A DNA stretch of 64,000 nt from positions 1,222,501 to 1,286,500 of the forward strand of contig CM032809.1 of the NCBI GenBank assembly GCA_019155185.1, written 5' to 3'. This document shows, piece after piece, positions 30,519-57,894 of the stretch (position 1 is its first letter; each line of letters opens with the position of its first letter). The notes below the pieces were generated by a model. The model saw only the letters and a list, made by a program, of their open reading frames with translations. It was not told the origin of the DNA and made no database searches. A program made the translations under genes and the position numbers. This DNA is from Beaufortia kweichowensis (Eukaryota > Chordata > Actinopteri > Cypriniformes > Gastromyzontidae).

Positions 30519-33409
30519 CTACCACCATTTCTCAAAAAGGATTTTGTCCTCTGATAGGCCGAGCTTCTGCAGGTCTGCACTCACTTTCTCTATCATAGGT
30601 GGAGGGCCACAAAGATAACACAGCGTATGTTTGGGGTCTGCGTGACGGCGTAGCACCTCTTCTGACATCCTTCCATCTGGGCAGGAAGAACATCAAAAAT
30701 TATCTCTGATACTGCACATTTTCAAAGCCTTTATTTACATCACATTTGTTTAAATATATTGTAATCTATTCATTAACAGGGTTTACTTTGAACAACAAAA
30801 CCAATACCAAAAGTATATTTCAAAAGTTGATACAGTTGAAAATATTACACATTTGTTTACAGGAACTCACGGATGGTGTAAGGCTGAATTTTCTGATCTA
30901 TATCAGAGCTCTGCTGAGTAACATGGAAATTGCAGGAGATCTTCTCTGGGTGTTCTTGACAGATGTCAACAATGTTGTTCTGAAGAGAGCAGATGTCAAG
31001 TTAAACATCCTGGTCATGGGTTTAATATCTGTAAATCTTTTATGCACTCTACATATACTTACTTTAAAGAGAAGTTCCTTGGTATTCTTAGCACTATAGC
31101 ACAGGTGTGTGCGGCCCGGTGTGTATCCATGACCATGAGATGATTGCTTGAGCAGATCAGCTGTGTGTAGTAAGATGGAGTACAGGGGGTTGATTCCAAC
31201 ACCACCAGCTACCAGTAACAGGTCAAGCACCGGGTCAGAGGGTCGAGGGTCAAAGTAGAAATTACCCCCAACTCTTAAAGCGACTTCAGAGTCTACAGAA
31301 CACTAAAAAAAAAAGAGATGCTTAAAACTACATATATGCACACAGAATTTGCCCTCACAAACGTATGACTAACTGACTTACCTTCGTGTGAATCCAGTGT
31401 GCTGGAGGATGGCGTGTGTATTTAACAGCCAGCTCGATTATTCCCTCTCTCTGTAGAAGGCCAGGACTGGAGCAAATGGAGAAGCCGCCCACCGTATCCA
31501 CACCTGGGATGAAGAAATCCACCCTGTGACAAAGAGTGTATTTCAAATCTCATTTATTCAATTTTATTACAAGATACAGACGCTTAACTGTGTATGTCAG
31601 TACACAGGGGTATCAATGTATACTTCAAATAACAAAACAAATACATAAACTACATCTCAAAAGTTGACACAAAGAGCAGATTCGTCCCACACACTCACAA
31701 CCAAGCACAAAATATGTGCAACAGTACGAAATGTAATCAAAATAAAACCCAACACTGGCTTTTAGAGATGCATGAGGAGCAGGAGTAAGAAACAAACACA
31801 TATGTTGGCCCTGCGTACACACACACCCACTCTCTCTGACTCACTCCTCATGTTCTTCAGCAGGAACACAACATCATATAGGACTCTGGAGGAGTTTCTG
31901 CACATACATCTGCATAAATCATCGCCTGACTTTTTCACCTCGCTCAGGCTCGGAAAACTCAACAAACGCACTACAGCGAAACTCGAAGGAGAGCAGAAGT
32001 GAGAGAGAGCAAGTGTGAGGAGAGGCTGATGTAAGCTTTTCTTCTCACAGCTGAACATTCTCAAAGTGAGACATGTCTGAAAGAAAAGCGCCATCTTCTG
32101 GCCATTTAAAAAAATTACATGTTTTTTCTTCCATTAGTTTATATTTAATTACATTTATGCATTTGGCAGATGCTTTTATCCAAGGTTGGGTATACATTTT
32201 ATCAGTTTGTGTGTTGTCTGGCAATTGAACGCACAACTTTTGTGATGGTAATGCAATGCTCTACCAATTCAGCAATAGGCATGCTTACTTTTAATGTTAC
32301 TGAAAAACACTTCTAGGTATGGTGTTAACTGTGTATTCTGTGCCAATCAGTTGTGAACTGGCATACTACATCTACAGAATAAGCAAACAGATGTGACACC
32401 ATTCAGTTACAACCACATATTAACAATAATATGTTATTAAGGTACAGCTCTTACCATTGTCCAGCACGGAAACTGAAGTCAGGATGTGACACTTCCAATC
32501 TCAGTCTCTTTACTGTATTAGACTCATTCACAATGTCACATACACGTGCAGAGAAAAGTTCCTGGACAAACATAATAACATACATCTTAACTTAATATCA
32601 TACATAAATATCATACATTAACCCAAAACTGGACCCCATTGATTTGGCCATAGTAATTTTTACTCCTACTATGGAAAGTCAATTGGGTCCAATTTTAGAG
32701 TGAACTATTCCTTTAAGTGAAAACAATTTTTGGTTTCGTTTTATTTGTTTTGACCCATTGCTTATCTGAAAACTAAACTTAAATATGCTCACATATTCAT
32801 TTAAAACACTGCCCTGAAATAATAAACTACAAGATCCATAAATGAGCATTTAGAAAGCACTGAAAAACATGGAGGGTCTGATCACTTGAGCTGGAACAGT
32901 TTACCCGAAGTCACATGACACAACACAGTATCTGAACTTTCACCCACTTGGACTCAATATTTGCTTAAAGTTTACAAGGACTATACTCAGGGGTACTGTA
33001 TGTGATCAAGATTCAAAGTGTCATGATACATGAAGAAAGAAAATCAAAGTGTAAAAATAATAGGTGAAGACTTACCATTTGTCTGTAAACACTAGCAGTT
33101 CTCTCAAGATGGTCAGTTTGTCTCTTAGATGACATTTTTCTAAATCAAATATAGGGAAATTCAGGAAAATCAAACAAACAAGTCAACAGCAACAGGAGCG
33201 GGTTACCGTTTTAAAAGCTATTTAACATTGGCATAGAAACTTAAAATGTTTTAGCGAGTATTTAGTCTAAATCATCTAGAAAAGACTGGAGATTTGAGAG
33301 AGACTCACCGTGTGCTGATGTTTTTACATGAACATAATGCCGCGGGTTTGAACATTGATCCACCAGAGAAACTTCTGGCCAATGTTTTCATCAAACACGG
33401 GACACTCAT
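30519..33409 (-). CDS. oxnad1: Oxidoreductase NAD-binding domain-containing protein 1
   Basis: OXNAD1 is a ferredoxin-reductase-like flavoprotein of unknown substrate, thought to be mitochondrial. Coding exons in transcript order: 33409-33309, 33139-33076, 32561-32455, 31523-31382, 31302-31063, 30979-30871, 30676-30519; 306 aa (human about 312). The first exon encodes a basic, Ser-rich, acid-poor leader (MSVPCLMKTLARSFSGG) suited to mitochondrial import. The FAD-side block is FRAGQWVDFFIPGV...GGFSICSSP. The NAD-binding site is LLLVAGGVGINPLYS and then LCYLCGPPPM, and the aromatic end is ILFEKWW. The ATG at 33409 is preferred because the leader joins in frame across two splice sites; an internal Met (33135) could give a leaderless form. 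It converges with rftn1 as in human. Confidence 0.94.
32138..32290 (-). repeat. tRNA-derived SINE, nearly complete
   Basis: On the complement: TGAATTGGTAGAGCATTGCA (A-box region), TGTGCGTTCAATTGCCAGAC (B-box region), ACTGATAAAATGTATACCCA, and TTGGATAAAAGCATCTGCCA with AATGCATAAATGTAA at the end. It sits in oxnad1 intron 3 in the gene's own orientation and is the best preserved of the copies here. Confidence 0.7.
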
Positions 33410-35242
33410 TATCAGATATGACTGTATGCTTCACCTGCTTATATCACTAAACAGGCAAAATTCCTAAAGCAATATAAAGCAAATAGAAAATACATAATTA
33501 CACTACAAATATGAAATGACAACTACATACATAGGATGACATTCATTCAGACACATGGCATACCGGCTGAGTCATATTTAGCTAACGTGTGCATTTCTCT
33601 AAATACCTTTGGATTTACTCTAAGCAAGTATTAAAAATGACAAAGCATGACGACCTAGTGCACTTACGAGATAAATAAATCACATGTTTGTCGTTGTGTA
33701 TCTAAAAAAATCTTTAACCTCTGCTGCTCCCGTGGCTATTCTTCTTCGTCTTTGTTTTTGGTTGATGAACTGACTCTATATCGCCACCTAGCGGTGACTT
33801 GTCTTTATATGATACAAATTGATTTAAAATACCTTTGTCAGGTTTTACCGGGATACACAAGTATATTGTTTGCCCTGCTGGAAACAACAATAGAAATTCT
33901 AATGGTTTTCATCACCAATACTATTATGAACCATCAGCAGCATCCAACTGATCCGACTGGATCACTTTTGAGCTTTTTTACCTGCGACCATATTGCAGTG
34001 TGCAGATCATTTAGCAAAAAACAGTTGTCCATACGATTTTTCAAATAAAGATCAAATAAAATCACCAAATCATGCAACTTGCATTTTACTTATAAGTGAA
34101 ACATTTAATCTGTATCCTCGTGAAGAGTGAGAGTGGCCTCTAGTGGCCAAAATAAATATCGCTGTTTAACATTAGAGGATAAGAGGAAATATTTAGAAAT
34201 CGCAACATACATTTTACCATTTCTTTATTAAAGTATTTCTTGCCTTGTGTTTTTTTATCACTGTTACAAAATAGGACGGAAGTCTTGTCACTTGAAAGTC
34301 AGAGGAAAGTCACGACATTGTGATTACAATAAAGACTGAGAAGAGCTTTCAAACTGACGAAATTAAATCAGCTCGTGAGAGACGCATCAAAGCATGTGAT
34401 CATATGCCAGTTTCCTTTATCTGAAACAGCTATTAAGCAGATGTATAAAACAGATATACAGTTATTAACAGAGTTATCAATATAAGGATATAATTTTGTG
34501 CTATTCCTTATAATTGTTGTGGAAGTCGTTGATCTTTTACTCTAATTTTGTTTTGTGTTTTAACTGCCTATTCTTGCATATGACTTACTTAAAAATAAAT
34601 CATTGGCAGTCTGCGCTTTTCACATTTTCTAAATCGTCTTTGCCTTTGCCCTCAAGTTGTTTCCCAGCTGTTTCTTAAATATAAGTTGATATAATATTTT
34701 TGGGCAAGTTTTATCACCTACTGTTGAATGTAGACGCAACTGACAAACTTTTCAATTATCAAACTTTTCAAGCGTATTTAAATTTGCTGTAACTTGTGTT
34801 TGTTCAGATAAACGGGACTATTGCTATATGCTAAATTATGTTAGGCGAATTTCAGAACTATAAATAACTATGTTACTTTTAAATAATAATAGAAATTATT
34901 TATATTTGACTGGCAGTAGTAAATAAAGGTCATATCGCCTGATTTAAGGAAGCAGTTGTGTTTATTAATTGTATTCATTTTTCCAACAGATATTTCAAGT
35001 TGTACAACGAAAACAATCTTTTCTCAGGAACCAAATACGATATATAAATCATAACCCATCTCATAAAATATTAAACGAGTTACACTCGATATCTTGGATT
35101 AGAAAGTGTAATAAGTGTAAATGCAACACTCGAAGAGAAGTAAAAGCAATGTTTCGAAATACATTTCGAAATAATGTGTAAGTCCGCATGAGCTGCGCGA
35201 GTGAATCCTAATGAAGAATCAGATGCGTCTAGTTAGAAAAAC
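33410..35242. promoter_or_regulatory. Head-to-head oxnad1/gpnmb spacer
   Basis: 1.8 kb between divergent genes and without coding exons. oxnad1's leader probably starts near 33.7 kb. CTCF-like GCCACCTAGCGGTGA (33782-33796, motif on the minus strand) and CCTCTAGTGGCC (about 34137) lie here. E-boxes of MITF/TFE type are at about 33682 (TCACATG) and 34393 (CATGTGAT). This spacer is also the join between two blocks that are on different human chromosomes. Confidence 0.4.
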
Positions 35243-35372
35243 GTCACATGGTTGTTTTATTAAATTACAGTTGAAGTGAACGAAGGGGAAAGTTAAGCGA
35301 GAGCAGAATAGAGTTGGATGGGCTTGAGAGAAACTGCACTAGCTTGGGGGGGAAATACAAAAAAATATCAAC
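35243..35372 (+). promoter_or_regulatory. gpnmb: gpnmb proximal promoter and leader with M-box
   Basis: GTCACATG at 35243-35250 is an M-box/CLEAR-type E-box 123-130 nt before the start codon. A purine-rich leader follows. GPNMB is an established MITF/TFE-family target, so placement and motif agree. There is no clear TATA box. Confidence 0.45.
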
Positions 35373-38300
35373 ATGGTGCATTTGGAAGTTTTATTTGTGA
35401 TGACTTGGGCATTGTTCGTTCCTACCAACAGCAAGAAAAGTGAGTAGGGGTCTCTATACTGAATAATAATTTGTTTATTTTTATTATAACTCAGTAAAGG
35501 TTTATAATAGTTTACTACTGTATGTTGACTTGATTGCACGGGTATTTGATAAATTGCGATAACTTTAGGATTTTAGATGCAAATGCCTAAAACTAGAAAC
35601 AATTTTAATAATAAGACTCCTGTTTGCCAACTGGTAATAAATAGACTGTTGATCCGCGCCCTGCAGTCTCATGAAACTAATTTACTTGCGTTATGTGCCA
35701 GTATAGCCATGAGTCAGTGATGTAATATTTTCTCGGAATAGAATTTCGTTCGGTCATAAGCATATATAAGCAAGTTATTTCGTTATAAACATAATTAGAC
35801 GATAATCGGAAACAATTTGTGTTTTCAGTTTCTTAAGTTATAAGAACTGCCCATCATTACAAAGCAGATAGATTACCCAATACAATTTTGTAAAACAATT
35901 ATTAACTTTAAAAATACACATTATACTGGTAATATTAGTAATGACATATCTGTAATTGTTCGTTTAAGATAGCTTTATTTTCTTCAACTGTGTAACTGTG
36001 TAAGTTACTTCAGTGTTTAAGGCTCACTGCACCAATGCCTGAGATCATTCGTTCCTCTTGTTTGCACAGAAACTATAAAATCTCATGCTTTTAATTTTGC
36101 TTAAGTAAATGCAAAGCAATTCTCTCACACACAGGTTTTGTAATATTTTTTTCAGAACTAAACTGAATGCTTCCATTATTCGTAATGGCATAGGTACTAG
36201 TAAAGCTAATGAGAACCAAAAATTGTAACTTTAAAATTTGTATTGGATTTGAGAGGACAAACGAAGAGGAAATTCATTTTTCTTTACACTTCGCTGCTAT
36301 TAATGTTTTTCTGGTCATCTTCCATGCAGCTTATGGCGACATGTTTTCTCACAAACACAAACCACCTGTTCCATTTCCAATCCCCGGATGGGACCCGGAC
36401 ACCAATCCATGGGACGATTTCCTGTATCCCCCTTTCAAACAACAGCTGACGCGCAGACACGGTAACAGTTATGTAAAATATCAACTTAGTAAGTTATAAA
36501 TCCGGTGACAAGATAATCTTGCGATGTTTTCACAGGTAAAGCTCCACGAGTGCGTCTCACAAGCGACAGTCCCGCGATGAACGGCTCGCTCATCTCATTC
36601 ACTGCAGCGCTGGAGTTCCAGCCGTGTCTGACAGAGGACGCTGACGGCAACCTGCTGTATGACGAACACTGTGACGACGGTATGACGGAGGCGTCAGGTG
36701 CTTCTTCTATACTGTCTGCTATGATCTCTTAATCATGCACAAATACACGGAAATAATTAAAAGTCTAAAAATGATCAAATATGATTAATTTTTGTGAATA
36801 TTTAAAAAATGTTTTACTGTTTGCCATTTATGCAGTGGCATGACAAAAAGTATTTGGATCTTAGAAATGTATGAATTATTAAAATTCACACTCATTTTAA
36901 AAATGATGACAACCAGAACATTCTTTATAAACTGTTGTGCAATGAAATTATGTATTTGTGTTTAACCCTTTCCTTTGTCAGCCAATGGACAGGTGCGCTC
37001 AGGGTATGTTGGATGGCTGGATAACTATGGCTTTGGGAAGTGTACAGATTTGAAAAGGTGTAATGTTTTCCCTGATGGAAAACCTTTTTCTCAGACCAAC
37101 GACTGGAGACGTAAAGGTTATGTCTATGTCTGGCACACTATGGGTGAGAGTTTTCTACTTTAAGTATGTGTTTAATTAATCCAAATAATTTCAAAGGTTT
37201 ACTCTAAATAATATAACCACACTTATCACCTGTGGTGTCTATTATAGGCCAGTATTTTGAGACATGTGATGGTTCCTCCTCCCATCTCACTTTAAACACC
37301 ACTAACATGACATCTGGAGCTGGTGTGATGGAAGTGATGGTGTATCGTAAACGTGAACGTAGGAAGTACAGCCCCCTCTCTACTGACAGCACTGTATACT
37401 TCATAACAGGTCTCTCATCTCCTCCTGTAACACACGAACCATTTACACAAACCAGTTGTTTCAACTTTGTTTTCTTTCCTAACAGATACGATTCCCCTCT
37501 CAGTGGACATTTCCCAGAAAGAAGCTGTAAAAATAAAAGAGAAAAATGTCTTAGTCAGAGGTTCTGATGTGATATTCAAAGTCCACGTTCATGATCCAAG
37601 TAACTTCCTAAAGACAGCTGATGCTGTAGACTTTATCTGGGACTTTCGGGATGGCAACCGGCTGGTCACCCACAGCAACGTGGCGACTCATGCGTACGAC
37701 ATGCTTGGAAACGTAACGGTCAAGCTCCTTGTAGAGGCGGCATTCCGCATTCCCTGCCCTAAACCAACTCCCACGCCAATGCATACACAAGCTCGTACGA
37801 CAGGTAATCTCATAAACACAAGCATTTAAGACGCAGGACTGCAAAAATTACACAAATCTGGACAAACAGCTGTACACAGTTTCCACTTGTCTATCATCAA
37901 TGCAACAATATACACATTGTTGATACCTACATTTTTATGACATACTCATTTTGCCTAAAGTCTGTATGGGATTCCCCTGGGCCTGTAAAAGTTGAAATCT
38001 GCAATACACAGTCCCTGAATCAGTTTCATTTTTTGCACAGAAACAACAGAACTGCCTACACTACCACCTGGAACCCATGCATCCACCAGCCAAATGGACA
38101 CTACCAAGGGTAAGACACAGTGTGTATGGTTATTTGACAGTGTATTCTCTCATTTTAGGATTAAAAAACTATTAGATAAAACTAAGAATTTAGGTATTGG
38201 TATTTTGTGTTTAAAGCATCAGTAAATGTCAGTTGTTAATAACAATCATGCTTTTTAATGCCAACTCATGTTTAGCTCCTTTCACAACCAACCCTGTACC

Positions 38301-39629
38301 AACAACCACCCCTCGAGTTCCCACAAGTGCCGTTCCGTCAACAGAATCATTCCAAACCGATGCAGATTGGACGTCTAGCAGTACAGCAACTCTTGTACCT
38401 GTGACCAGCCCTACCCAAAACCTGCCCATCAGACACACACACATGAGAGAGTATGACTGTTTCCGCTACATGTATGGCTCCTTTGAGGACGAGATCATTA
38501 TTATTGGTATGGAAGAAGATTCAATTTAGTATTGGGAATATTTGAAAAATGAGTTAAGTTTATTTTTTCTGTGTATTTCTACAGATCGTCCTCTAGCTCT
38601 ATACAGTGAGCTTCCCAATGAGATTTTAAATGTGTCAGCAGCTGAAATCACCAACACCTCTGTCAATTTTGTGGTGACATGCTCGGGCAGGTGAGATGGC
38701 TACACATACAAACTCCTACAGAATTTATAGTTCAGCAGAAATGTAGATATCAACTATCACAACCATATGTTTATTACACATCATTTTGTACCATCCATCG
38801 TTTCTCAGTGCCCCATCAGTGGCCTGCAGCATCGTGGCTGACTCTACCTGTCGGGAGATAAATAATATGTTGTGTGAGGACGCGGCCCTCTCGGGTGAAG
38901 GTTGCAAGATTAGTTTGACACAAATCTTTCAAACTCCGGGCACGTACTGCGTCACCATCACACTGGGAGTTCCCGGAGGCTTGGCTCTTGCAACCACCAC
39001 GTCTGTAACCATTGGCAACAGCCCGGGCAAGAGTACGTTTGTTCATCAATCTGTATGTTTCAAGGATATACTATAAGGTCAAATAACATAGATAATATTG
39101 GAAAATATATTTATATGCTAATAAATAAAACATTACATTATTATTAATTATATGTATTAATTCATATTATTATTAATTATTATATATACATTTTATAATA
39201 AATAATATAATAAATGTTTTTAGCTGATAAATGATCCCATTTAAATCTGTATCTCTTTCTATCTCTTAAGGCTCTCCTAAATCCTCCCACGTTGCTGAAG
39301 TAGTTCTATCTTCCAGTGCTGTGCTTATTTCCATCTTTGCATTTATTGCCATCATAATCTACAGGTGAGTACCATTAAACAAACCAGTTGTGAAAACATA
39401 TGATTAAAACAAACAATATATTTGCAAAACATCTTTTACCCTTCTATCTTAAATATTATTTCTATTCCTTTCTTTCAGGCGATATAAGGTGTATCGTCCA
39501 GTGAGACGCACCATGATTGACGCAGAAAGAAAGTCTGGTGTTGATAGCTGGAGTTTAAGCAAACTAAGAGCTACTTTATTCCCAGACAACGAGGAGAGAA
39601 GCCATTTGTTGACAGAGAAGCCATTATAG
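35373..39629 (+). CDS. gpnmb: Glycoprotein nmb (melanosomal/lysosomal type I membrane protein)
   Basis: GPNMB is a PMEL-related glycoprotein of melanosomes, lysosomes and phagocytes. Coding exons: 35373-35439, 36330-36461, 36536-36679, 36982-37143, 37248-37409, 37486-37803, 38041-38109, 38276-38506, 38585-38690, 38809-39032, 39271-39364, 39479-39629; 619 aa. Order: hydrophobic signal peptide (about 1-20); N-terminal domain with FPIPGWDPDTNPWDDFLYPP; PKD domain (about 245-310, VDFIWDFRDGNRLV and ATHAYDMLGNVTVKL); Pro/Thr-rich mucin-like region in exons 7-8; Cys-rich juxtamembrane part with TYCVTITLG; membrane span AVLISIFAFIAIIIY; short tail ending ERSHLLTEKPL, a fit to the [DE]xxxL[LI] sorting signal. 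N-glycosylation sequons include NTT, NMT and NVT. gpnmb is favoured over pmel by the TDTIPL...HDPSNFL section and by igf2bp3 next door. The intron joining 39032 to 39271 closes phase as A|GC. Confidence 0.93.
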
Positions 39630-40290
39630 ATGAACTCTTGCACCACTTTCTGTTATACTGTTACATTTTATTGTAATGCATGCAATTGTTTACAGCAAGA
39701 TTTAGGATAAACTATATCTTTAATATCAAAATCTGAATAATTACTAAAACCTCTATACTAACTTGACACAAAATAGGCATGAGTATTCCCTTGTATAATC
39801 ACTTGCTTAACAGAAATTAACATTTATGAGTAAATGTAACACTGTATTGATGTCATGCAGTTTGCAAGGCAACCGAAGAAAAGCAACTTTGCACAATAGG
39901 TTATTTTAGACTATCAAACAGTTTTTAAAATTTAAGTAATACTCTGTGGGGTTTGATTTAACGTCACCAGATTATGGATAATATTTTACAGCAAACAGAA
40001 AGTACTTGAATGAAACAAGAAAGTTGTGGAGATTCTAAATTGATGGAAATTAGGAACGTGTTTAAGAAATCACTTAAGCTTTTAAAGGAGGATTTAGACA
40101 AAGCATTAAGTATCAGAAACACAGATTAACCATGTTAGATCTGCTAGATATGTTGTTATCCATACTTATTAAAAATACTTTTAGTACGACTTCATTTTTG
40201 AGAAAACATCAATCTATTCGATCGATCGTAAATCTCCTGCAAGTGCTGGACATACACACATTCTAATAAACTTCTAAACCACAATTACTG
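39630..40290 (+). other. gpnmb: gpnmb 3'UTR
   Basis: AT-rich and non-coding. The first plus-strand AATAAA is at 40265-40270. The facing igf2bp3 3'UTR may end close by (minus-strand ATTAAA at 40368-40363), which would make the two genes nearly tail to tail. Confidence 0.35.
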
Positions 40291-41017
40291 GTTATAAACA
40301 GGTAAAAGCACAACACATCAAGAAGAAACCACAAACAATTGTTGCTAGGAGCCAACTTGACTTTTAATTATTTTCTTTGTATCAGAGGCATTTGACAAGT
40401 GGAGGTGTGTGAGGGCACACAAGCACGGTCGGAGGGGATGTTGCTCATCATGCTGAAATCGAACCACTTTTCCAGAACAACTCCATTATACCGGAATTCA
40501 ACATCACATTCCCACTGAAACATGACTCACCACACTACACAGCCATGAAATGAAATTGAATCAGTCCAAAACAAAAAACAAAAATCAGAAACAAACTGTA
40601 GCATCAATAAGACATGAAAAGTGTAAAAATAAAGACTTCATTGTTCATTTTTCATAAGCAAGAAATGAAGCAGGCCCTTGACAACAAACTCTTTCTAGGC
40701 ATTAATCAGATCTGAAATTAAACATTTTGACCTTCAATACAATACCAAATGCAAGAAATAAAGTCCAATACAAGAAACTCATACCACCAATCCAAGAAGC
40801 AGAAAGAAAAGCAATTAAGGTGAGGTTTCAAATCAGTTAGCAGAGAATAAATTGCAGGCAAAAATGAAATCAATTTTCTCACTCATCTTTAAATTCTAAC
40901 CAAACATGATTTTTTTAAAAGATACTTTTTTTGTGGGGAAAGGGGACAGGTGAAACATGACCCTATAGATTCTAACACATAGCAATATGCCTCTAATTTA
41001 AATACTTTTTCTAATAA

Positions 41018-42704
41018 GAGGTAGATCAAAAATGGTGTAAGAGAAGTGTGGAAAGAAAAACAAAACGATCACTTGTGCCCCTCCGGTCAGCGCTAGGCGC
41101 GACGCGCATACCCAGTGTGGAAGTGTTCGCGAGGGACTTGAGGTATCGCTGCGTGCGCTGGAGGTTTAAGGTGACTCACCTTTTCCTCAGCTGAGGTAGA
41201 CAGCGGTCTTACTAGTGTGGAAGCTTTGATGCACTCAATTTTACCACAATCAAATCATATTTACATTCTGCATGAAAACATAAGAATATTGTTTTTCAGT
41301 TTCTTTTACTAATTTTATCCGTGCTAATGTTCATTATATAATATCATTTTTTTGTGTTTTTCCACTTTGAACGATAAACGAAAAGATATAAATGAAACTG
41401 TTTGCGCGTTCATCTATGTTACTGCTTGTTAGCTTAGAGACGCGCCCTCGACTATTGTAACCTAAAGCTATTAACGCAAAAGCATCAGAACAGTGTAAAT
41501 CCCCGACCCCTGACATGCGTTGACTGACGTTAAACACTGAAAATCTTCGGCATGTAAAGCCCAGTTTATGTAACCCAGCGTGGGAGCTTGTCCCGCATTT
41601 GGAAAAGAGAAAAAAAGATGACCACGGGAAAAGAAAAACTAACCTCGATCGGGATGGCCGTTATTTTTACTATGACAGACAACTAGTCGCGCTAAGGATT
41701 ATGGGTGTCAAGAGCGTTGATTATCCCCGACCTCTATTGCTTGCATCCAACCCAAACTGAAGTGTAATGAAATGCGAGTGAAACTTATGCTGCCGCCAAA
41801 ACGGTTGCTGCGGTATGTACGATCGGCATTGTAAATCTCATTACTTTGACGGTGTTCAGAGGGTGGTGGCTCTTTAGCGACACTGAGGCGCTTTTCTTTT
41901 CGTTCTCCTGTCTGTAGCTAGCAAAGCAACCCTAACTCCGCCCTCATCCAAAACGCATGCGTACGCGGTAAAACTATAGTTATTCTTTGTATGCGCTGAA
42001 GGCGGAGTTCAGGATACCTTTGTTAACTACAGACAAAATTTTACATTTTCTTAAAAAAATAAAAATGTTCAAGAACTATCAGCTTTATAAAGTATACAAA
42101 ATACCACAAAGCAAAATAAAAAAAAGAACAGAACATTTTTTTCATATATCATTTTCTTTTTTTCTGAGGTACTCTAGCCTGAGGTAGATCAGTAAAAATG
42201 CATATTAACCTTATTTCCTGGCCGACACCAATCAACACTTCCCTCAGTTATAAGTGGCAGTGTTGTTCCACCTTTCATAATTTCATATATGTATTTATAT
42301 ATATCTATTAATCTATAAAATGCATCAGAATTTATAAAAAGCCACTATGGATACCAGGACCACATGCTTTAAACAATAATCGTTACCCATCTCAAGCCAA
42401 AGACCTTAAACCCCACCCCATTCAACCCATTCCTTCCTAAAAAAAAAAACAGGCATGAAATGTCTTTTAGACCAAAAACTCAAGTTTCAATTGAACTTAA
42501 ATAACAAAAACTGCTTAATATCTGTCAATTAAAGACTGAAAGGTTAATTTTCTCATGTTTTGATTTGGTGGGGTAAATCAAGTGTAACTCAGTCAGGATC
42601 TTTAGGAGGAATGGGTGTCAAAGTGGGCGGGGTAGTAAGGACATTCCCTGACCCTTGAGATGGGCGTGTCCCATATCCAGTTAGTCTCCAAAAACGTAGT
42701 GGCT
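41018..42704 (-). other. igf2bp3: igf2bp3 3'UTR region with let-7 seed matches
   Basis: The transcript strand downstream of the stop carries CTACCTCA (8-mer let-7 site) at 42187-42180 and again at 41199-41192, and CTACCTC (7-mer) at 41024-41018. No canonical minus-strand AATAAA occurs soon after the stop, so a long 3'UTR is plausible, as in mammals. How far the UTR reaches is inferred. Confidence 0.4.
41080..41960 (-). promoter_or_regulatory. CpG-rich block between gpnmb and igf2bp3
   Basis: Clusters of CpG (GGCGCGACGCGCAT, TTCGCGAGG, ACGCGCCCTCGAC) stand out from AT-rich flanks. On the minus strand a strong donor GAGGAAAAG|GTGAGTC places a possible exon end at 41180, beside a perfect palindrome CCTCAGCTGAGG. 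No ORF or known RNA is recognisable. It may be a promoter with first exon of an unannotated transcript, or simply a GC-rich part of the igf2bp3 3'UTR. Confidence 0.3.

Positions 42705-57894
<15,190 letters not shown>

Noticed and set aside
36209..36499. 96-codon frame overlapping gpnmb exon 2 as a possible first exon
   Set aside because: Only the part from 36330 matches GPNMB. A separate first exon with signal peptide at 35373-35439 joins in phase.
41926..41945. CAACCCTAACTCC, similar to a telomerase RNA template
   Set aside because: No pseudoknot, CR4/5 or H/ACA elements are recognisable around it, and the location does not fit known TERC neighbourhoods. Short telomere-like words occur by chance.
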